Part shown: piece by piece, positions 42,021-50,859 of the stretch
Position numbering within the stretch: position 1 is the stretch's first letter
Layout of the letters: every line of letters starts with the position of its first letter
From: Bauldia sp963759235
GTDB taxonomy: Bacteria; Pseudomonadota; Alphaproteobacteria; Rhizobiales; Kaistiaceae
Direction: 5' to 3'
Assembly: GCA_963759235.1 (NCBI GenBank)
Contig: CAVWYO010000006.1
Coordinates: 682,001 to 746,000 of the forward strand
Length of the DNA stretch: 64,000 bases
Translations under genes and position numbers: made by a program
Notes under the pieces: model-generated
The model's input: only the letters and a program-made list of their open reading frames with translations
What the model was told of the DNA's origin: nothing
Databases searched by the model: none

Positions 42021-43814
42021 TCACGCGCGTCGGCGGCTTGCCGCCAGGCGCGGCTGAGGCGGCGAACGAACCGCCGGCTGGCGCGGGGAGCTCCCGGCCG
42101 GACGGCCGACATGGGGCGTCTTCTCCCACAGATGCGGTCGGCGGATCAGCTGGAATAACGCGCGGACGCAGGCGACCGCCATCAGCAGCCAGTAGAGCGG
42201 CAACCAGACGAGGACCGACCGTTCTTCCTTGCGGCCGCGAAGCGCCAGGGTGCGGCCGGCGAGGACCGCGACGGCCATGTAGCCGGCGACGAGATTGAAG
42301 AGATTGAGCCCGACGATGGCAGCGATGACAAGATCGCCCCCGCGCCAAAGGTCCAAGGGGTTGCTCGCGATCAGAAACGGCGTCACCAAAAACGCGGGAT
42401 GGGCGATCGCCGAGACGATCATGCCGAGCCCGATCAGATTGAAACCCAGCAACCCGCGGAAGCCGATCTCGCGATAGAGGCGCATCGGCCGCCCCATATG
42501 CACGAGCCAGGTCTGCATCCAGCCCTTGAACCAGCGGGTGCGCTGGCGAATCCACGGGATCGTTGCGGCGGGTGCTTCCTCATAGGTCGGCAGGGTAATC
42601 GTCGCCGCGCGATAGCCGAAGCGGACGAGGCGGATGCCGAGATCGGCATCCTCCGTCACGTTGAACGGATCCCAGCCGCCGACTTGCTCGAGAGCGCTAC
42701 GCCGGAAGTGGTTCGACGTTCCGCCGAGCGGCAGAGGCAGGTCGAGGCGGGCCAGCGCCGGCAGCAGTCCGTCGAAAAGCGTCGAGTACTCGACCGCGAA
42801 AAGCCGCGCGAGCAGACCCGCCTGATGGTTGTCGACGATGATCGGCGCCTGGAGGCAGGCAAGTCGTTCATCCGCCTGCCGAAAGGTCTCGAACGCCTCG
42901 CCGAGTTGATCGGGGTGGGGTCGGTCCTCGGCATCGTAGACGGTCACGAAATCGCCGCGGGCAAAGGTTAGCGCGTACTGAAGCGCCATCGGCTTGGTGC
43001 GCGGTCCGCCGGCGGGCACGACGATGATTTCGAAGGGCGCGCCGCGCGTCGCCCGCGCGGCGGCCGCCCGGGTGGGCAGATCGTCCTCCTCGACAATCAG
43101 CTTGATATCAAGCCGGTCGCGCGGCCAGGCAATGCGATCCAGCGCGGCGACCAGTTGGCTGACGATGTGGGCCTCGTGGAGGAGCGGAACCAGCACGGTA
43201 TAGACGGGCAGATGGGTGTCGGCCGACACGGTCCTGGGCTTTCGCGGAAAAAGCGGAACCTGGCCGGCGGCGGCGAAGCGCAGAAGCGATGCCCCGAGAA
43301 AGAAGAAGCCGGCGGTGAGATCGATGACCATGATCGTCGCTACCGGCGCCATGATCGCTGCCGCCCCCAAAATCGCGGCGATGGCGAGCCCACTCGCCAG
43401 CCGAGGCAGCGTCAGCATCCGCCGCGCCGAGAGCCCGGGGTCGATCGAATCGAGGCGGTCGAGTGCGGCCTTCACGTAGCGTTTTCGGTCGGCTTGACGG
43501 AGCGCGGCGCGGATCGCCGTCGGCGGGGCGACAAAGAGCCTGCGACGGGCGGTCGGGTGGGCGGCCAGCCAGCGACTGACCGCCGCGACCATCGTTTCGT
43601 CGGGCGCGAGATAGGCGAGCCCCTCGTCGGTAGCGCCCTTGGCGAAGACCCCGCGACTAATCGCGTCCAGGTCGGAATAGGGATTGGGGCCGAGGTCGAC
43701 CTGTGCTGTATAAGGGAGGCCGAGTTGGCGGGCGCGGTCGCGATACACCGCCTCTTCGTCGCCGGGTGCAATATCGACCGCAGCCGGGCGACCGATGAGA
43801 TCAAACCGCGCCAA
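42021..43814 (-). CDS. Membrane glycosyltransferase, GT2 family
   Basis: About 597 residues from TTG 43814, which follows a run of seven Gs. An N-terminal soluble part (a GSPII_E-like segment) is followed by two membrane helices near residue 145-185, then the GT2 domain: YTVLVPLLHEAHIV, VEEDDLP (first Asp), VTVYDAEDRPHP (DxD equivalent), NVTEDADLGIRL (TED base) and IRQRTRWFKGWMQT (QxxRW). More membrane helices and a basic Pro-rich tail follow. The motif set fits a cellulose-synthase-like processive enzyme; the polysaccharide is unknown. No PilZ domain or partner genes are adjacent. Confidence 0.9.
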   Translation of the reverse strand: MARFDLIGRPAAVDIAPGDEEAVYRDRARQLGLPYTAQVDLGPNPYSDLDAISRGVFAKGATDEGLAYLAPDETMVAAVSRWLAAHPTARRRLFVAPPTAIRAALRQADRKRYVKAALDRLDSIDPGLSARRMLTLPRLASGLAIAAILGAAAIMAPVATIMVIDLTAGFFFLGASLLRFAAAGQVPLFPRKPRTVSADTHLPVYTVLVPLLHEAHIVSQLVAALDRIAWPRDRLDIKLIVEEDDLPTRAAAARATRGAPFEIIVVPAGGPRTKPMALQYALTFARGDFVTVYDAEDRPHPDQLGEAFETFRQADERLACLQAPIIVDNHQAGLLARLFAVEYSTLFDGLLPALARLDLPLPLGGTSNHFRRSALEQVGGWDPFNVTEDADLGIRLVRFGYRAATITLPTYEEAPAATIPWIRQRTRWFKGWMQTWLVHMGRPMRLYREIGFRGLLGFNLIGLGMIVSAIAHPAFLVTPFLIASNPLDLWRGGDLVIAAIVGLNLFNLVAGYMAVAVLAGRTLALRGRKEERSVLVWLPLYWLLMAVACVRALFQLIRRPHLWEKTPHVGRPAGSSPRQPAVRSPPQPRLAASRRRA

Positions 43815-43941
43815 ATTCCAGCCCCCCCTACAGCGCGACCGGAAAATCCCGCTCCGGCCCGCGCTGGCGTCCAGCGGCTGTATTTCAGCCGAAAACTACC
43901 TTTAGGTGAAGCGGAAAAGCGTGACGATCGGACAGGAAGGC

Positions 43942-44823
43942 ATGAAATTCCGAAGGAATTCGCGTCAGATCGCCGCGGTTGCAGCCGTTGGCCTACTTTT
44001 GGTTGTGGTCCTCGTCCCCCCGGCGGTGATCTTTCCCATCGCCGGCGCCGAGGAGGCGACGCCGACGATACCGAGTTTCTGGGATCCCCGCCGACGCATC
44101 GAACGCCCGCCGGCGGGGTCGGTTCAGGCCATTCGCTTCGTCACCAGCGACGACTTCCCGCCTTTCAACTTCCTCGATGCGGACGGCCGGCTGACCGGCT
44201 TCAATGTCGACCTCGCCCGCGCCATCTGCGACGAACTGGCCATCCGCTGCACGATCCAGGCACGCGAATGGGACAACCTGCTTCCCGCGCTCCGCGAGGG
44301 GAATGCCGATGCGATCATCGCCGGCATCACCGTCAGCGCCGCCGCGCGCGAGGAACTCGATTTCTCCGGTGTCTATATGCGTGCGCCTGGGCGTTTCGTC
44401 GTGCGTGCCGACAGCGAGCCCTTCGCGCTAACCCCCGAGGGACTGGCCGGCAAAACCCTGGCGGTAGTGGCGCGCACCGCCCACGAGGCCTATCTTGCGG
44501 CCTTCTTTCCGGAGGTCGGACGGAAGCTCTATCCCACCCCGGAAGCGGCCCGCGAGGCCCTGAAGTCGGGCGAAGCCGACGCCCATTTCGGCGACGGCAT
44601 GCAGCTTAGCTTCTGGCTGCAAAGCGAAGCCGCCGGCGGCTGCTGCGTCTTTGCCGGCGGCCCCTATTTGGAATCGCGCTTCTTCGGCAATGGAATGGCG
44701 ATCGCCGTGCCAAAGGGCTCGGCCGACCTCAAACAGGCGATCGACTGGGCGCTGGCCTCGCTCAATGAGAAGGGCGTCTACGCCGAATTGTATCTCCGTT
44801 ATTTCCCTGTCGGCTTCTTCTGA
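43942..44823 (+). CDS. Solute-binding protein, family 3 (amino-acid type), orphan
   Basis: A 293-residue exported protein. The start ATG 43942 has AGGAAGG upstream; a membrane-spanning signal sequence (AVAAVGLLLVVVLVPPAVIF) is followed by a Pro/Arg-rich spacer of about 30 residues and then the SBP_bac_3 domain: VTSDDFPPFNFLDADGRLTG, WDNLLPALREGNADAIIAG, and the closing KGVYAELYLRYF. There is no permease or ATPase nearby, so it may serve a distant transporter or a signalling role. Convergent with the TerB gene, 13 bp apart. Confidence 0.88.
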   Translation: MKFRRNSRQIAAVAAVGLLLVVVLVPPAVIFPIAGAEEATPTIPSFWDPRRRIERPPAGSVQAIRFVTSDDFPPFNFLDADGRLTGFNVDLARAICDELAIRCTIQAREWDNLLPALREGNADAIIAGITVSAAAREELDFSGVYMRAPGRFVVRADSEPFALTPEGLAGKTLAVVARTAHEAYLAAFFPEVGRKLYPTPEAAREALKSGEADAHFGDGMQLSFWLQSEAAGGCCVFAGGPYLESRFFGNGMAIAVPKGSADLKQAIDWALASLNEKGVYAELYLRYFPVGFF

Positions 44824-44835
44824 CCGCGGTTCGGC

Positions 44836-45258
44836 TCAGCGGAGGGCATGGCGCGCGCGGGCGCCGCGCTCGATCGCCGCGACCACCAGCTTCTCCAGGT
44901 CGAGACGGTCGCGCAGGAGCTGGAGGAATCGAAGCTCCTCCTGCTCCACGTGGAGATCGGCGGCCGCCACCTCGACCGCCAGAGCATAAGCGGTTTCGTA
45001 GAGCTTAGGCGGCAGCGAGGCGGCGATGACGTTGAGCACGGCGTCAAGGCCGTCGTCGGCCTGCATCAGGCTGCCGCAGGCTTCCGCCGCCGCCACCAGG
45101 TGCTCCTGGTCATAGTCCGCGAAGATCGGCAGGGTCTGGACGATGTCGCCGATCTTCTTCAGTTCGCGATCGGTCATGGTCCGGTCGGCGGCCGACATCG
45201 TAACCATGGCATAGATCAGGGCATCGTGATGCGGGACGGTCTTGACCGACTTGTTCAT
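44836..45258 (-). CDS. TerB-family tellurite-resistance-like protein
   Basis: A 140-residue helical protein with the TerB/DjlA-like pattern: ALIYAMVTMSAADRTMTDRELKKIGDIV, LPPKLYETAYALAVEVAAADLHVEQEELRFLQLLRDRL. Paired acidic DRxxxDxE-type metal motifs are visible. The family occurs in many alphaproteobacteria without other ter genes, as here, and the actual role is unclear. AGGAAA lies about 6 bp before the ATG. Confidence 0.87.
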   Translation of the reverse strand: MNKSVKTVPHHDALIYAMVTMSAADRTMTDRELKKIGDIVQTLPIFADYDQEHLVAAAEACGSLMQADDGLDAVLNVIAASLPPKLYETAYALAVEVAAADLHVEQEELRFLQLLRDRLDLEKLVVAAIERGARARHALR

Positions 45259-45490
45259 GAAGTTTTCCTCAGGATCGGGATGTCGGCCGCGACCCTATGG
45301 CGTTGCCGAGGCCGAGGCAAGCAAAACGGCGCGGGCGTTGACGCCGTCGCCCTGGCTTTCTAGAGCATGAAGACGTGCGGGCGTCCTTGCCCGGAAGATG
45401 CGGCAAGCCAGGCAGCCGCAGCAAGACCGGGATTTGTTTGGGACGGACTTTGGTCTAGGGTCCGCCCGCCCGACCGCCAGTGACAAAGAC

Positions 45491-47152
45491 ATGCAACCCT
45501 CCGACCCGCCGCCGATCGCCATCGCCCCCGCGCTGCTCGACACTGCGCGGCGGTCGCAAGCCTGGCCTTTCGAAGAGGCGCGGAAGATCCTCGCCCGCGT
45601 CGAACGGCGTCGCGAACCGCCGGCCGAGATCATCTTCGAGACCGGCTATGGCCCCTCGGGCCTGCCGCATATCGGCACCTTCGGCGAGGTCGCGCGCACG
45701 ACGATGGTGCGGACCGCGTTTCGCGTGCTGACCGAAGACAGCATCCCGACCCGGCTCATTTGTTTCTCCGACGACATGGACGGTCTGAGGAAGGTGCCCG
45801 ACAACGTCCCCAACAAGGAGATGATGGCGGCGTATCTCCACCAGCCGCTGACCAGCGTTCCCGATCCCTTCGGCGAGCACGACAGCTTCGGCGCCCACAA
45901 CAACGCCCGGCTTCGTCGCTTCCTCGACCGGTTCGGCTTCGCCTACGAGTTCCAGAGCGCCACCGAGGTCTACCGCTCGGGCACCTTCGACGCGACGCTG
46001 TTGCGGATGCTGGAGGTCTATGACGAGGTGATGGCGATCATGCTGCCGAGCCTCGGCGAGGAGCGCCGCGAAACCTATTCGCCCTTCCTGCCGATCAGCC
46101 AGACGACCGGCGCGGTGCTGCAGGTTCCGATCGTCGAGCTGAAGCGCGAATCGGGCACCATCGTCTATCGCGATCCGGATACCGGCGGGCTGGTCGAGCA
46201 GCCGGTGACCGGCGGCCGGGTCAAGTGTCAGTGGAAGGCCGACTGGGCGCTGCGTTGGGCGGCGCTCGGTGTCGACTACGAGATGTCGGGCAAGGATCTG
46301 ATCGACTCGGTCAGGCTGTCGAGCCGGATTTGCAAGCTGCTCGGCGGCGATCCGCCAGAGGGTTTCAACTATGAGCTCTTCCTCGACGAGACCGGTCAGA
46401 AGATCTCGAAGTCGAGGGGCAACGGCCTCACCATCGAGGAGTGGCTGGCCTATGCCTCGCCGGAAAGCCTGTCGCTGTTTATGTACCAGAAGCCGAAAGC
46501 GGCAAAGCGGCTCTATTTCGACGTCATTCCGCGCGCCGTCGACGACTACTTCGCCTTGCTCGCCGCCTTTGGACGACAGAGCGACGAGCAGCGGCTCGCC
46601 AATCCGGTCTGGCACATCCACGCAGGCGACCCGCCATCGGTCGACATGCCGATCACCTTTGCCATGCTCCTCAATCTTGCCGCCGCCTCCAACGCCCATG
46701 ACAAGGAGGTGCTGTGGGGCTTCATCACGCGCCACGTCGCGGGCGTGACCCCGGAGAGCCATCCGAAGCTCGACGAACTGGCGGGCTATGCGGTCCGCTA
46801 CTACGACGACTTCGTTGCACCGACCAAGGTGTTCCGCGAGCCTGACCCGCAAGAGCGCGAAGCGCTCGGCGCCCTCGACCGGGCGCTTGCCGGTCTTCCG
46901 CCCGGCGCCGACGCGGCCGACATCCAGAATGTCGTCTACGAGATCGGCCGGTCGTTCGAGCGGTTCCAGGACAAGGAGAAGACGGCGCCGGACGGCCGCC
47001 CCGGCGTGGCGCTCATCTGGTTCGCAACGCTCTACCGGATCCTCCTCGGCATGGAGCGCGGTCCCCGCTTCGGCTCCTTCGTTGCGATCTACGGCGTGCC
47101 TGAGACCCGAACGCTGATCGCTCGGGCGCTCGCCGGCGAACTGGTCGCCTGA
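45491..47152 (+). CDS. lysK: Lysyl-tRNA synthetase, class I
   Basis: Charges tRNA-Lys. The 553-residue product is the class I type found in archaea and alphaproteobacteria, not the class II LysS. The HIGH-type motif is PSGLPHIGTFGE and the KMSKS-type motif is KISKSRGNG. ICFSDDMDGLRKVP and the KCQWKADWALRWAALGVDYE stretch are characteristic. ATG 45491 fits the conserved start. Its stop is 1 bp from the convergent nuclease-like gene's stop. Confidence 0.96.
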   Translation: MQPSDPPPIAIAPALLDTARRSQAWPFEEARKILARVERRREPPAEIIFETGYGPSGLPHIGTFGEVARTTMVRTAFRVLTEDSIPTRLICFSDDMDGLRKVPDNVPNKEMMAAYLHQPLTSVPDPFGEHDSFGAHNNARLRRFLDRFGFAYEFQSATEVYRSGTFDATLLRMLEVYDEVMAIMLPSLGEERRETYSPFLPISQTTGAVLQVPIVELKRESGTIVYRDPDTGGLVEQPVTGGRVKCQWKADWALRWAALGVDYEMSGKDLIDSVRLSSRICKLLGGDPPEGFNYELFLDETGQKISKSRGNGLTIEEWLAYASPESLSLFMYQKPKAAKRLYFDVIPRAVDDYFALLAAFGRQSDEQRLANPVWHIHAGDPPSVDMPITFAMLLNLAAASNAHDKEVLWGFITRHVAGVTPESHPKLDELAGYAVRYYDDFVAPTKVFREPDPQEREALGALDRALAGLPPGADAADIQNVVYEIGRSFERFQDKEKTAPDGRPGVALIWFATLYRILLGMERGPRFGSFVAIYGVPETRTLIARALAGELVA

Positions 47153-47153
47153 G

Positions 47154-47813
47154 TCACAGCGCCGGCGGCGGCTGTTCGGGTGCCTTCGGCCCGCAGCTCG
47201 GGTCGGGCGCGGCGCCGACCCATATGCCGACCCGATCACAGCGCGCGTCATGGGCGGCGGTCCGGTATTCCTTCGTTGCGTTGTCGTCGGGCGTTGCCCA
47301 GCCCTGGCTGAGCAGCCAGTCGCCGAGATCCGTATGCCCGACGCGGCACGGCGCGATGGCGACGTCGATGTCCTCGAGCGGCGGCAGCAGGCACTCGACC
47401 GCCCGGCCGTGCAGGAACATGCGAAGCGAGAAGAGAGCCGTCCGGCCGCACGGCCACACCTCGCCGTCGGCCCGCTCGCAGGTCTGGTCGAGCGCAGGCG
47501 GTTTGATCCCGAAGATCTTGATCGTCAGATTCCGCTCGGTGATGAAGGTCGCGCTGTCGGTCGTGCGCGGCAGGAAGAAGCGCCGCCAACGCGGCGGCTC
47601 CGGCGGCGGCGGCGGCGTCGGCTCGCGATAGAGCGGCCCGTCGACCTTCGGCCCGGGCAGGATTCCCGGCGGCGTCACATTGCGCGACGGCGGCGGGACG
47701 ATCTCGAGCTCCTGTGCCGCGGCGGCGAGGACGAAGGGGAAGCCGACCAGAACCAGGCAGGCCGCCAGGCGTAAGAAGCCCTTCCGGTCGAGACAGAGCC
47801 GCTTGATCGACAC
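47154..47813 (-). CDS. Exported thermonuclease (SNase)-like protein
   Basis: About 219 residues from GTG 47813. An N-terminal signal sequence (LRLAACLVLVGFPFVLAAAA) and a Pro-rich linker (TPPPPPEPPRW) precede an SNase-like OB-fold: NLTIKIFGIKPPALDQTC, CGRTALFSLRMFLHGR, DLGDWLLSQGWA and EYRTAAHDARCDRVGIW. The classical catalytic Arg/Glu set is not fully evident, so activity is uncertain. Four or more Cys suggest disulfides in the periplasm. It starts 4 bp after the S24 repressor stop, so both are probably on one message. Confidence 0.82.
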   Translation of the reverse strand: MSIKRLCLDRKGFLRLAACLVLVGFPFVLAAAAQELEIVPPPSRNVTPPGILPGPKVDGPLYREPTPPPPPEPPRWRRFFLPRTTDSATFITERNLTIKIFGIKPPALDQTCERADGEVWPCGRTALFSLRMFLHGRAVECLLPPLEDIDVAIAPCRVGHTDLGDWLLSQGWATPDDNATKEYRTAAHDARCDRVGIWVGAAPDPSCGPKAPEQPPPAL

Positions 47814-47817
47814 CGGC

Positions 47818-48462
47818 CTACTGGCTCGCCCAGATGATCCGCGCCATCCATTCGATGTCTGCCGGAGACAACGTCCGGCTCGGGTGATCCGGGTTGAGCG
47901 AGGCGAGCTCGATGGTCTTGGCGGTCTTGCGCTGGAGAATCTTCGCCATGACCTCGCCCTCGTTGGTCTTGACCACCACCCGGTCACCGCGCCGGCAGGC
48001 CGCCGCCGGCGAGACGATGATGATATCGCCGTCGCGATAGAGCGGCAGCATCGAATCGCCGGTCACCTCGAGCGCGTAGGCGCCGTCGCCTCTCGGGCCG
48101 GGGTAGTCGATCTGGTCCCAGCCCTGGCCGGCGGGAAAACCGCCATCGTCGAAGAAGCCGCCCGAGCCGGCCTGGGCAAGGCCGAGAAGCGGCACCTGGC
48201 GGAGCGGCACTTCGTTGCGGGCGCGCTTTCGCCTCTCGCCGAGCAGCCCGACAAAATCGCCGATCGACGTGCCGGTCGCTTCGAGGATCTTGGAAAGGCT
48301 CTCGGTCGAGGGCCAGCGCTCGCGGCCGTCGGCCGCCACGCGCTTGGAGCGGTTGAAGGTCGTCGGATCGAGCCCGGCGCGGCGCGCCAGGCCCGACGGC
48401 GTGAGCTGCTTGCGCTCGGCGAGTTTGTCGATCGCCGACCAGATTTGTCCATGCGACAGCAC
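47818..48462 (-). CDS. S24 (LexA/CI-like) family transcriptional regulator
   Basis: A 214-residue repressor: N-terminal helix-turn-helix (LTPSGLARRAGLDPTTFNRSK), a linker with a possible Ala-Gly cleavage site (LAQAGSGG), and a C-terminal S24 peptidase domain with Ser in GDSMLPLYRDGD and Lys in VVVKTNEGEV, the self-cleavage dyad. GTG 48462 has GGAGGGG 3-4 bp upstream. It could respond to DNA damage. Not LexA itself by size and HTH. A palindrome lies just upstream. Confidence 0.92.
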   Translation of the reverse strand: MLSHGQIWSAIDKLAERKQLTPSGLARRAGLDPTTFNRSKRVAADGRERWPSTESLSKILEATGTSIGDFVGLLGERRKRARNEVPLRQVPLLGLAQAGSGGFFDDGGFPAGQGWDQIDYPGPRGDGAYALEVTGDSMLPLYRDGDIIIVSPAAACRRGDRVVVKTNEGEVMAKILQRKTAKTIELASLNPDHPSRTLSPADIEWMARIIWASQ

Positions 48463-48497
48463 GAGACCCCTCCGTGCCGAAAGCCCCCAAACCGGGG

Positions 48498-48517
48498 GAC
48501 AGGAATAAATACCTGTC
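48498..48517. promoter_or_regulatory. Palindrome upstream of the S24 regulator, candidate operator
   Basis: GACAGG (48498-48503) and CCTGTC (48512-48517) are perfect inverted arms around AATAAATA. It lies 36-55 bp before the GTG start in an AT-rich patch of otherwise GC-rich DNA. Autoregulation by the S24 protein is likely but not shown. Confidence 0.55.
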
Positions 48518-48630
48518 TCGACTTATCCCCGCTTGGCGGCTTTGTCGAGTCCCAAGATCAACGCAACCTCCGGTAGTTTCGACTATTTCCGGCACGCAAC
48601 ACGAGACATGCCGCCGGCTCGGGGCGGATG

Positions 48631-50853
48631 TTATGCCCGCTCGGCCTCACTCTCCGCCGCTGGCGGGAAGCGTCCATAGAAGGTGTCGCCCGCCTTCGCC
48701 ATCTGCCTGAGCAGCCGGTTTGGCCTGAAGCGCGGCCCGTGCTTTCTGGCCAGGCGATCGAGGAGGGGAACGAAATTGGCTGCGCCCATGAAGTCGATAT
48801 AGGAGAGGGTCCCGCCGGTGAACGGGGCGAAGCCGAAGCCGAGCACCGAGCCGACATCGGCTTCGCGCACGTCGGTTAAGACCTTTTCCTCGAAGCAGCG
48901 CGCGGTCTCCAGCGCCATGACGGCGAGGAACCGTGTCTTGAGTTCGCCGACGTCGATGGCGTCCGGGTCGGCGGTCGGCGGCAACAATTCGGCGAGGCCG
49001 GGCCAGAGACGCTTTTTCCCTCCTGGCCGGTCGGGGTAGTCGTAGAAGCCTTTGCCGTTCTTGTGGCCCCGGCGGCCCCGCTCGACCACCATCTCGGCGA
49101 CGAGGCGATACTCTTCGTCGGAGACCGCCTCGTTGCCGAGATCGGCCCGCATTGCGTCCATGATCCTCAGCGAGAGGTCGAGGGCGGTCTCGTCGTTGAG
49201 GCTGAGCGGCCCGACCGGCATACCGGCCATGCGGGCGGCGTTCTCCACCATTGCCGCCGGAACGCCCTCGGTCAGCATGAGGTGCCCTTCGCGGATGAAG
49301 GTGGTCACCACGCGCGAGGTGTAGAAGCCGCGTGAATCGTTGACGACGATCGGCGTCTTCCTGATCGCCCGGACGAAGTCGAGAGCCGTGGCCAGCGCCG
49401 TTTCGCCGGTCCCCTTCGCCATGATTACCTCGACCAGCATCATCCGCTCGACCGGCGAGAAGAAATGGATGCCGATGAAATCCTTCGGCCGGATGGCGGC
49501 TGTCGCGAGCGAGGTGATCGGCAGCGTCGAGGTGTTGGAGCCGAGGATCGCACCCGGCCGCATTGCCGCCGCCGCCCGGCGGATGACGTCCTCCTTGACG
49601 CCGCGGTCCTCGAACACCGCCTCGATGACGAGGTCGGTGCTGCCAAGCGCGGCGAAGTCCGCTCCGGGGTGGATATGGGCGAGGATAGCGTCGCGGTCCG
49701 CCGGCTTGGCGCGGCCGCGCTGAATGTCCCTGTCGAGCGAGCCTGCCACCGTCACCTTGCCCTGGTCGGCGCTGGCCTGGTCCCGGTCGAGCAGGACCAC
49801 ATTGATACCGGCGCGGGCGCTGACGTGGGCGATCCCGGCGCCCATGAAGCCGGCGCCGACGATGCCGATCGTCCGGATCGGCCTCTTCGCCACGGTTGCC
49901 GGCCGGCGCGCGAGCTTATTGAGGGCTTGGAGCGAGGTGAAGAGCGTGCGGATCATCGCCGCGGCGGCGTCGCTCCGGATCACTTTGGCGAAATAACGCT
50001 GCTCCACGACGAGCGCCTGGTCGAAGGGAAGCTGCAGCCCCTCGAACAGCGCCGAGAGGATGGCGCGGGCGCCGGGATAATTGTCAAAGGTCTCGCGACG
50101 GTAGATGGCGATCGCCGCCGGCCACAGGTTGAAGCCGGCCGGAGAATAGACCTTGCCGCCGGGGAGCCGGAAGCCGTCCTCGTCCCATGGCTGTCGTTTG
50201 CGCGGCGTCTCCTTGAGCCAGCGTCGCGCCGCGGCAAGCAACGCCCCGGGCGGCACGACGGCGTCGACCAGCTTCAAGGCCTTGGCCCGCGCCGGCGCCA
50301 ACTGCTGCCCCTTGAGGAGCATCTCGAGAGCAGCTTGGGGGTCGACAAGCCGCGCCACCCGCTGGCTGCCGCCGGCCCCCGGCATCAGACCGACCCGCAC
50401 CTCCGGCAGCCCGACCTTCACCTTTTCGCCGTCGGCGATGATGCGACCGTGGCAGGCGAGGCAGAGTTCGAAGGCGCCGCCGAGGCAGGTGCCGTTGATT
50501 GCGGCGACCACCGGCTTGCCGCAGGTTTCCAAGCGCCGGAACAGGTCGCCGAGCCGGTTGACGTTCTTGTAGAGCGTCCTCAGGGCCGCCTCGTGGTCGC
50601 CCGGGGCAGCGGCGCGGAAGGCCGTGAGCATCGCTTGCAGGAGGTTGAGGTCGGCGCCGGCCGAGAACGTCTCCTTGCCGGAAGTGATGATGACCCCGGT
50701 GATCGTCTGGCTCCCGGCGATCGCCTTCACCAGCCGCTCGAATTCCTCGATCGCTCCGAGGTCGAAGACGTTCATCGACCGGCCCGGCATGTCCCAGGTC
50801 ACGGTGGCGATGCCGCCTTCGTCGACGTCGAGCCGGAAATTGACGTCGGCCAT
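48631..50853 (-). CDS. fadJ: Fatty-acid oxidation multifunctional protein (enoyl-CoA hydratase / 3-hydroxyacyl-CoA dehydrogenase)
   Basis: A 740-residue fusion. The N-terminal crotonase domain has NGTCLGGAFELCLACHGRI and LPEVRVGLMPGAGGSQR (catalytic Glu). The NAD-binding dehydrogenase domain begins IGIVGAGFMGAGIAH near residue 328 and contains NTSTLPITSLA and GIHFFSPVERM. The C-terminal 3HCDH domain closes it. It performs the second and third steps of beta-oxidation. The thiolase gene lies 6 bp upstream, and together they form the FadBA/FadJI pair. Confidence 0.95.
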   Translation of the reverse strand: MADVNFRLDVDEGGIATVTWDMPGRSMNVFDLGAIEEFERLVKAIAGSQTITGVIITSGKETFSAGADLNLLQAMLTAFRAAAPGDHEAALRTLYKNVNRLGDLFRRLETCGKPVVAAINGTCLGGAFELCLACHGRIIADGEKVKVGLPEVRVGLMPGAGGSQRVARLVDPQAALEMLLKGQQLAPARAKALKLVDAVVPPGALLAAARRWLKETPRKRQPWDEDGFRLPGGKVYSPAGFNLWPAAIAIYRRETFDNYPGARAILSALFEGLQLPFDQALVVEQRYFAKVIRSDAAAAMIRTLFTSLQALNKLARRPATVAKRPIRTIGIVGAGFMGAGIAHVSARAGINVVLLDRDQASADQGKVTVAGSLDRDIQRGRAKPADRDAILAHIHPGADFAALGSTDLVIEAVFEDRGVKEDVIRRAAAAMRPGAILGSNTSTLPITSLATAAIRPKDFIGIHFFSPVERMMLVEVIMAKGTGETALATALDFVRAIRKTPIVVNDSRGFYTSRVVTTFIREGHLMLTEGVPAAMVENAARMAGMPVGPLSLNDETALDLSLRIMDAMRADLGNEAVSDEEYRLVAEMVVERGRRGHKNGKGFYDYPDRPGGKKRLWPGLAELLPPTADPDAIDVGELKTRFLAVMALETARCFEEKVLTDVREADVGSVLGFGFAPFTGGTLSYIDFMGAANFVPLLDRLARKHGPRFRPNRLLRQMAKAGDTFYGRFPPAAESEAERA

Positions 50854-50859
50854 GGCGTC

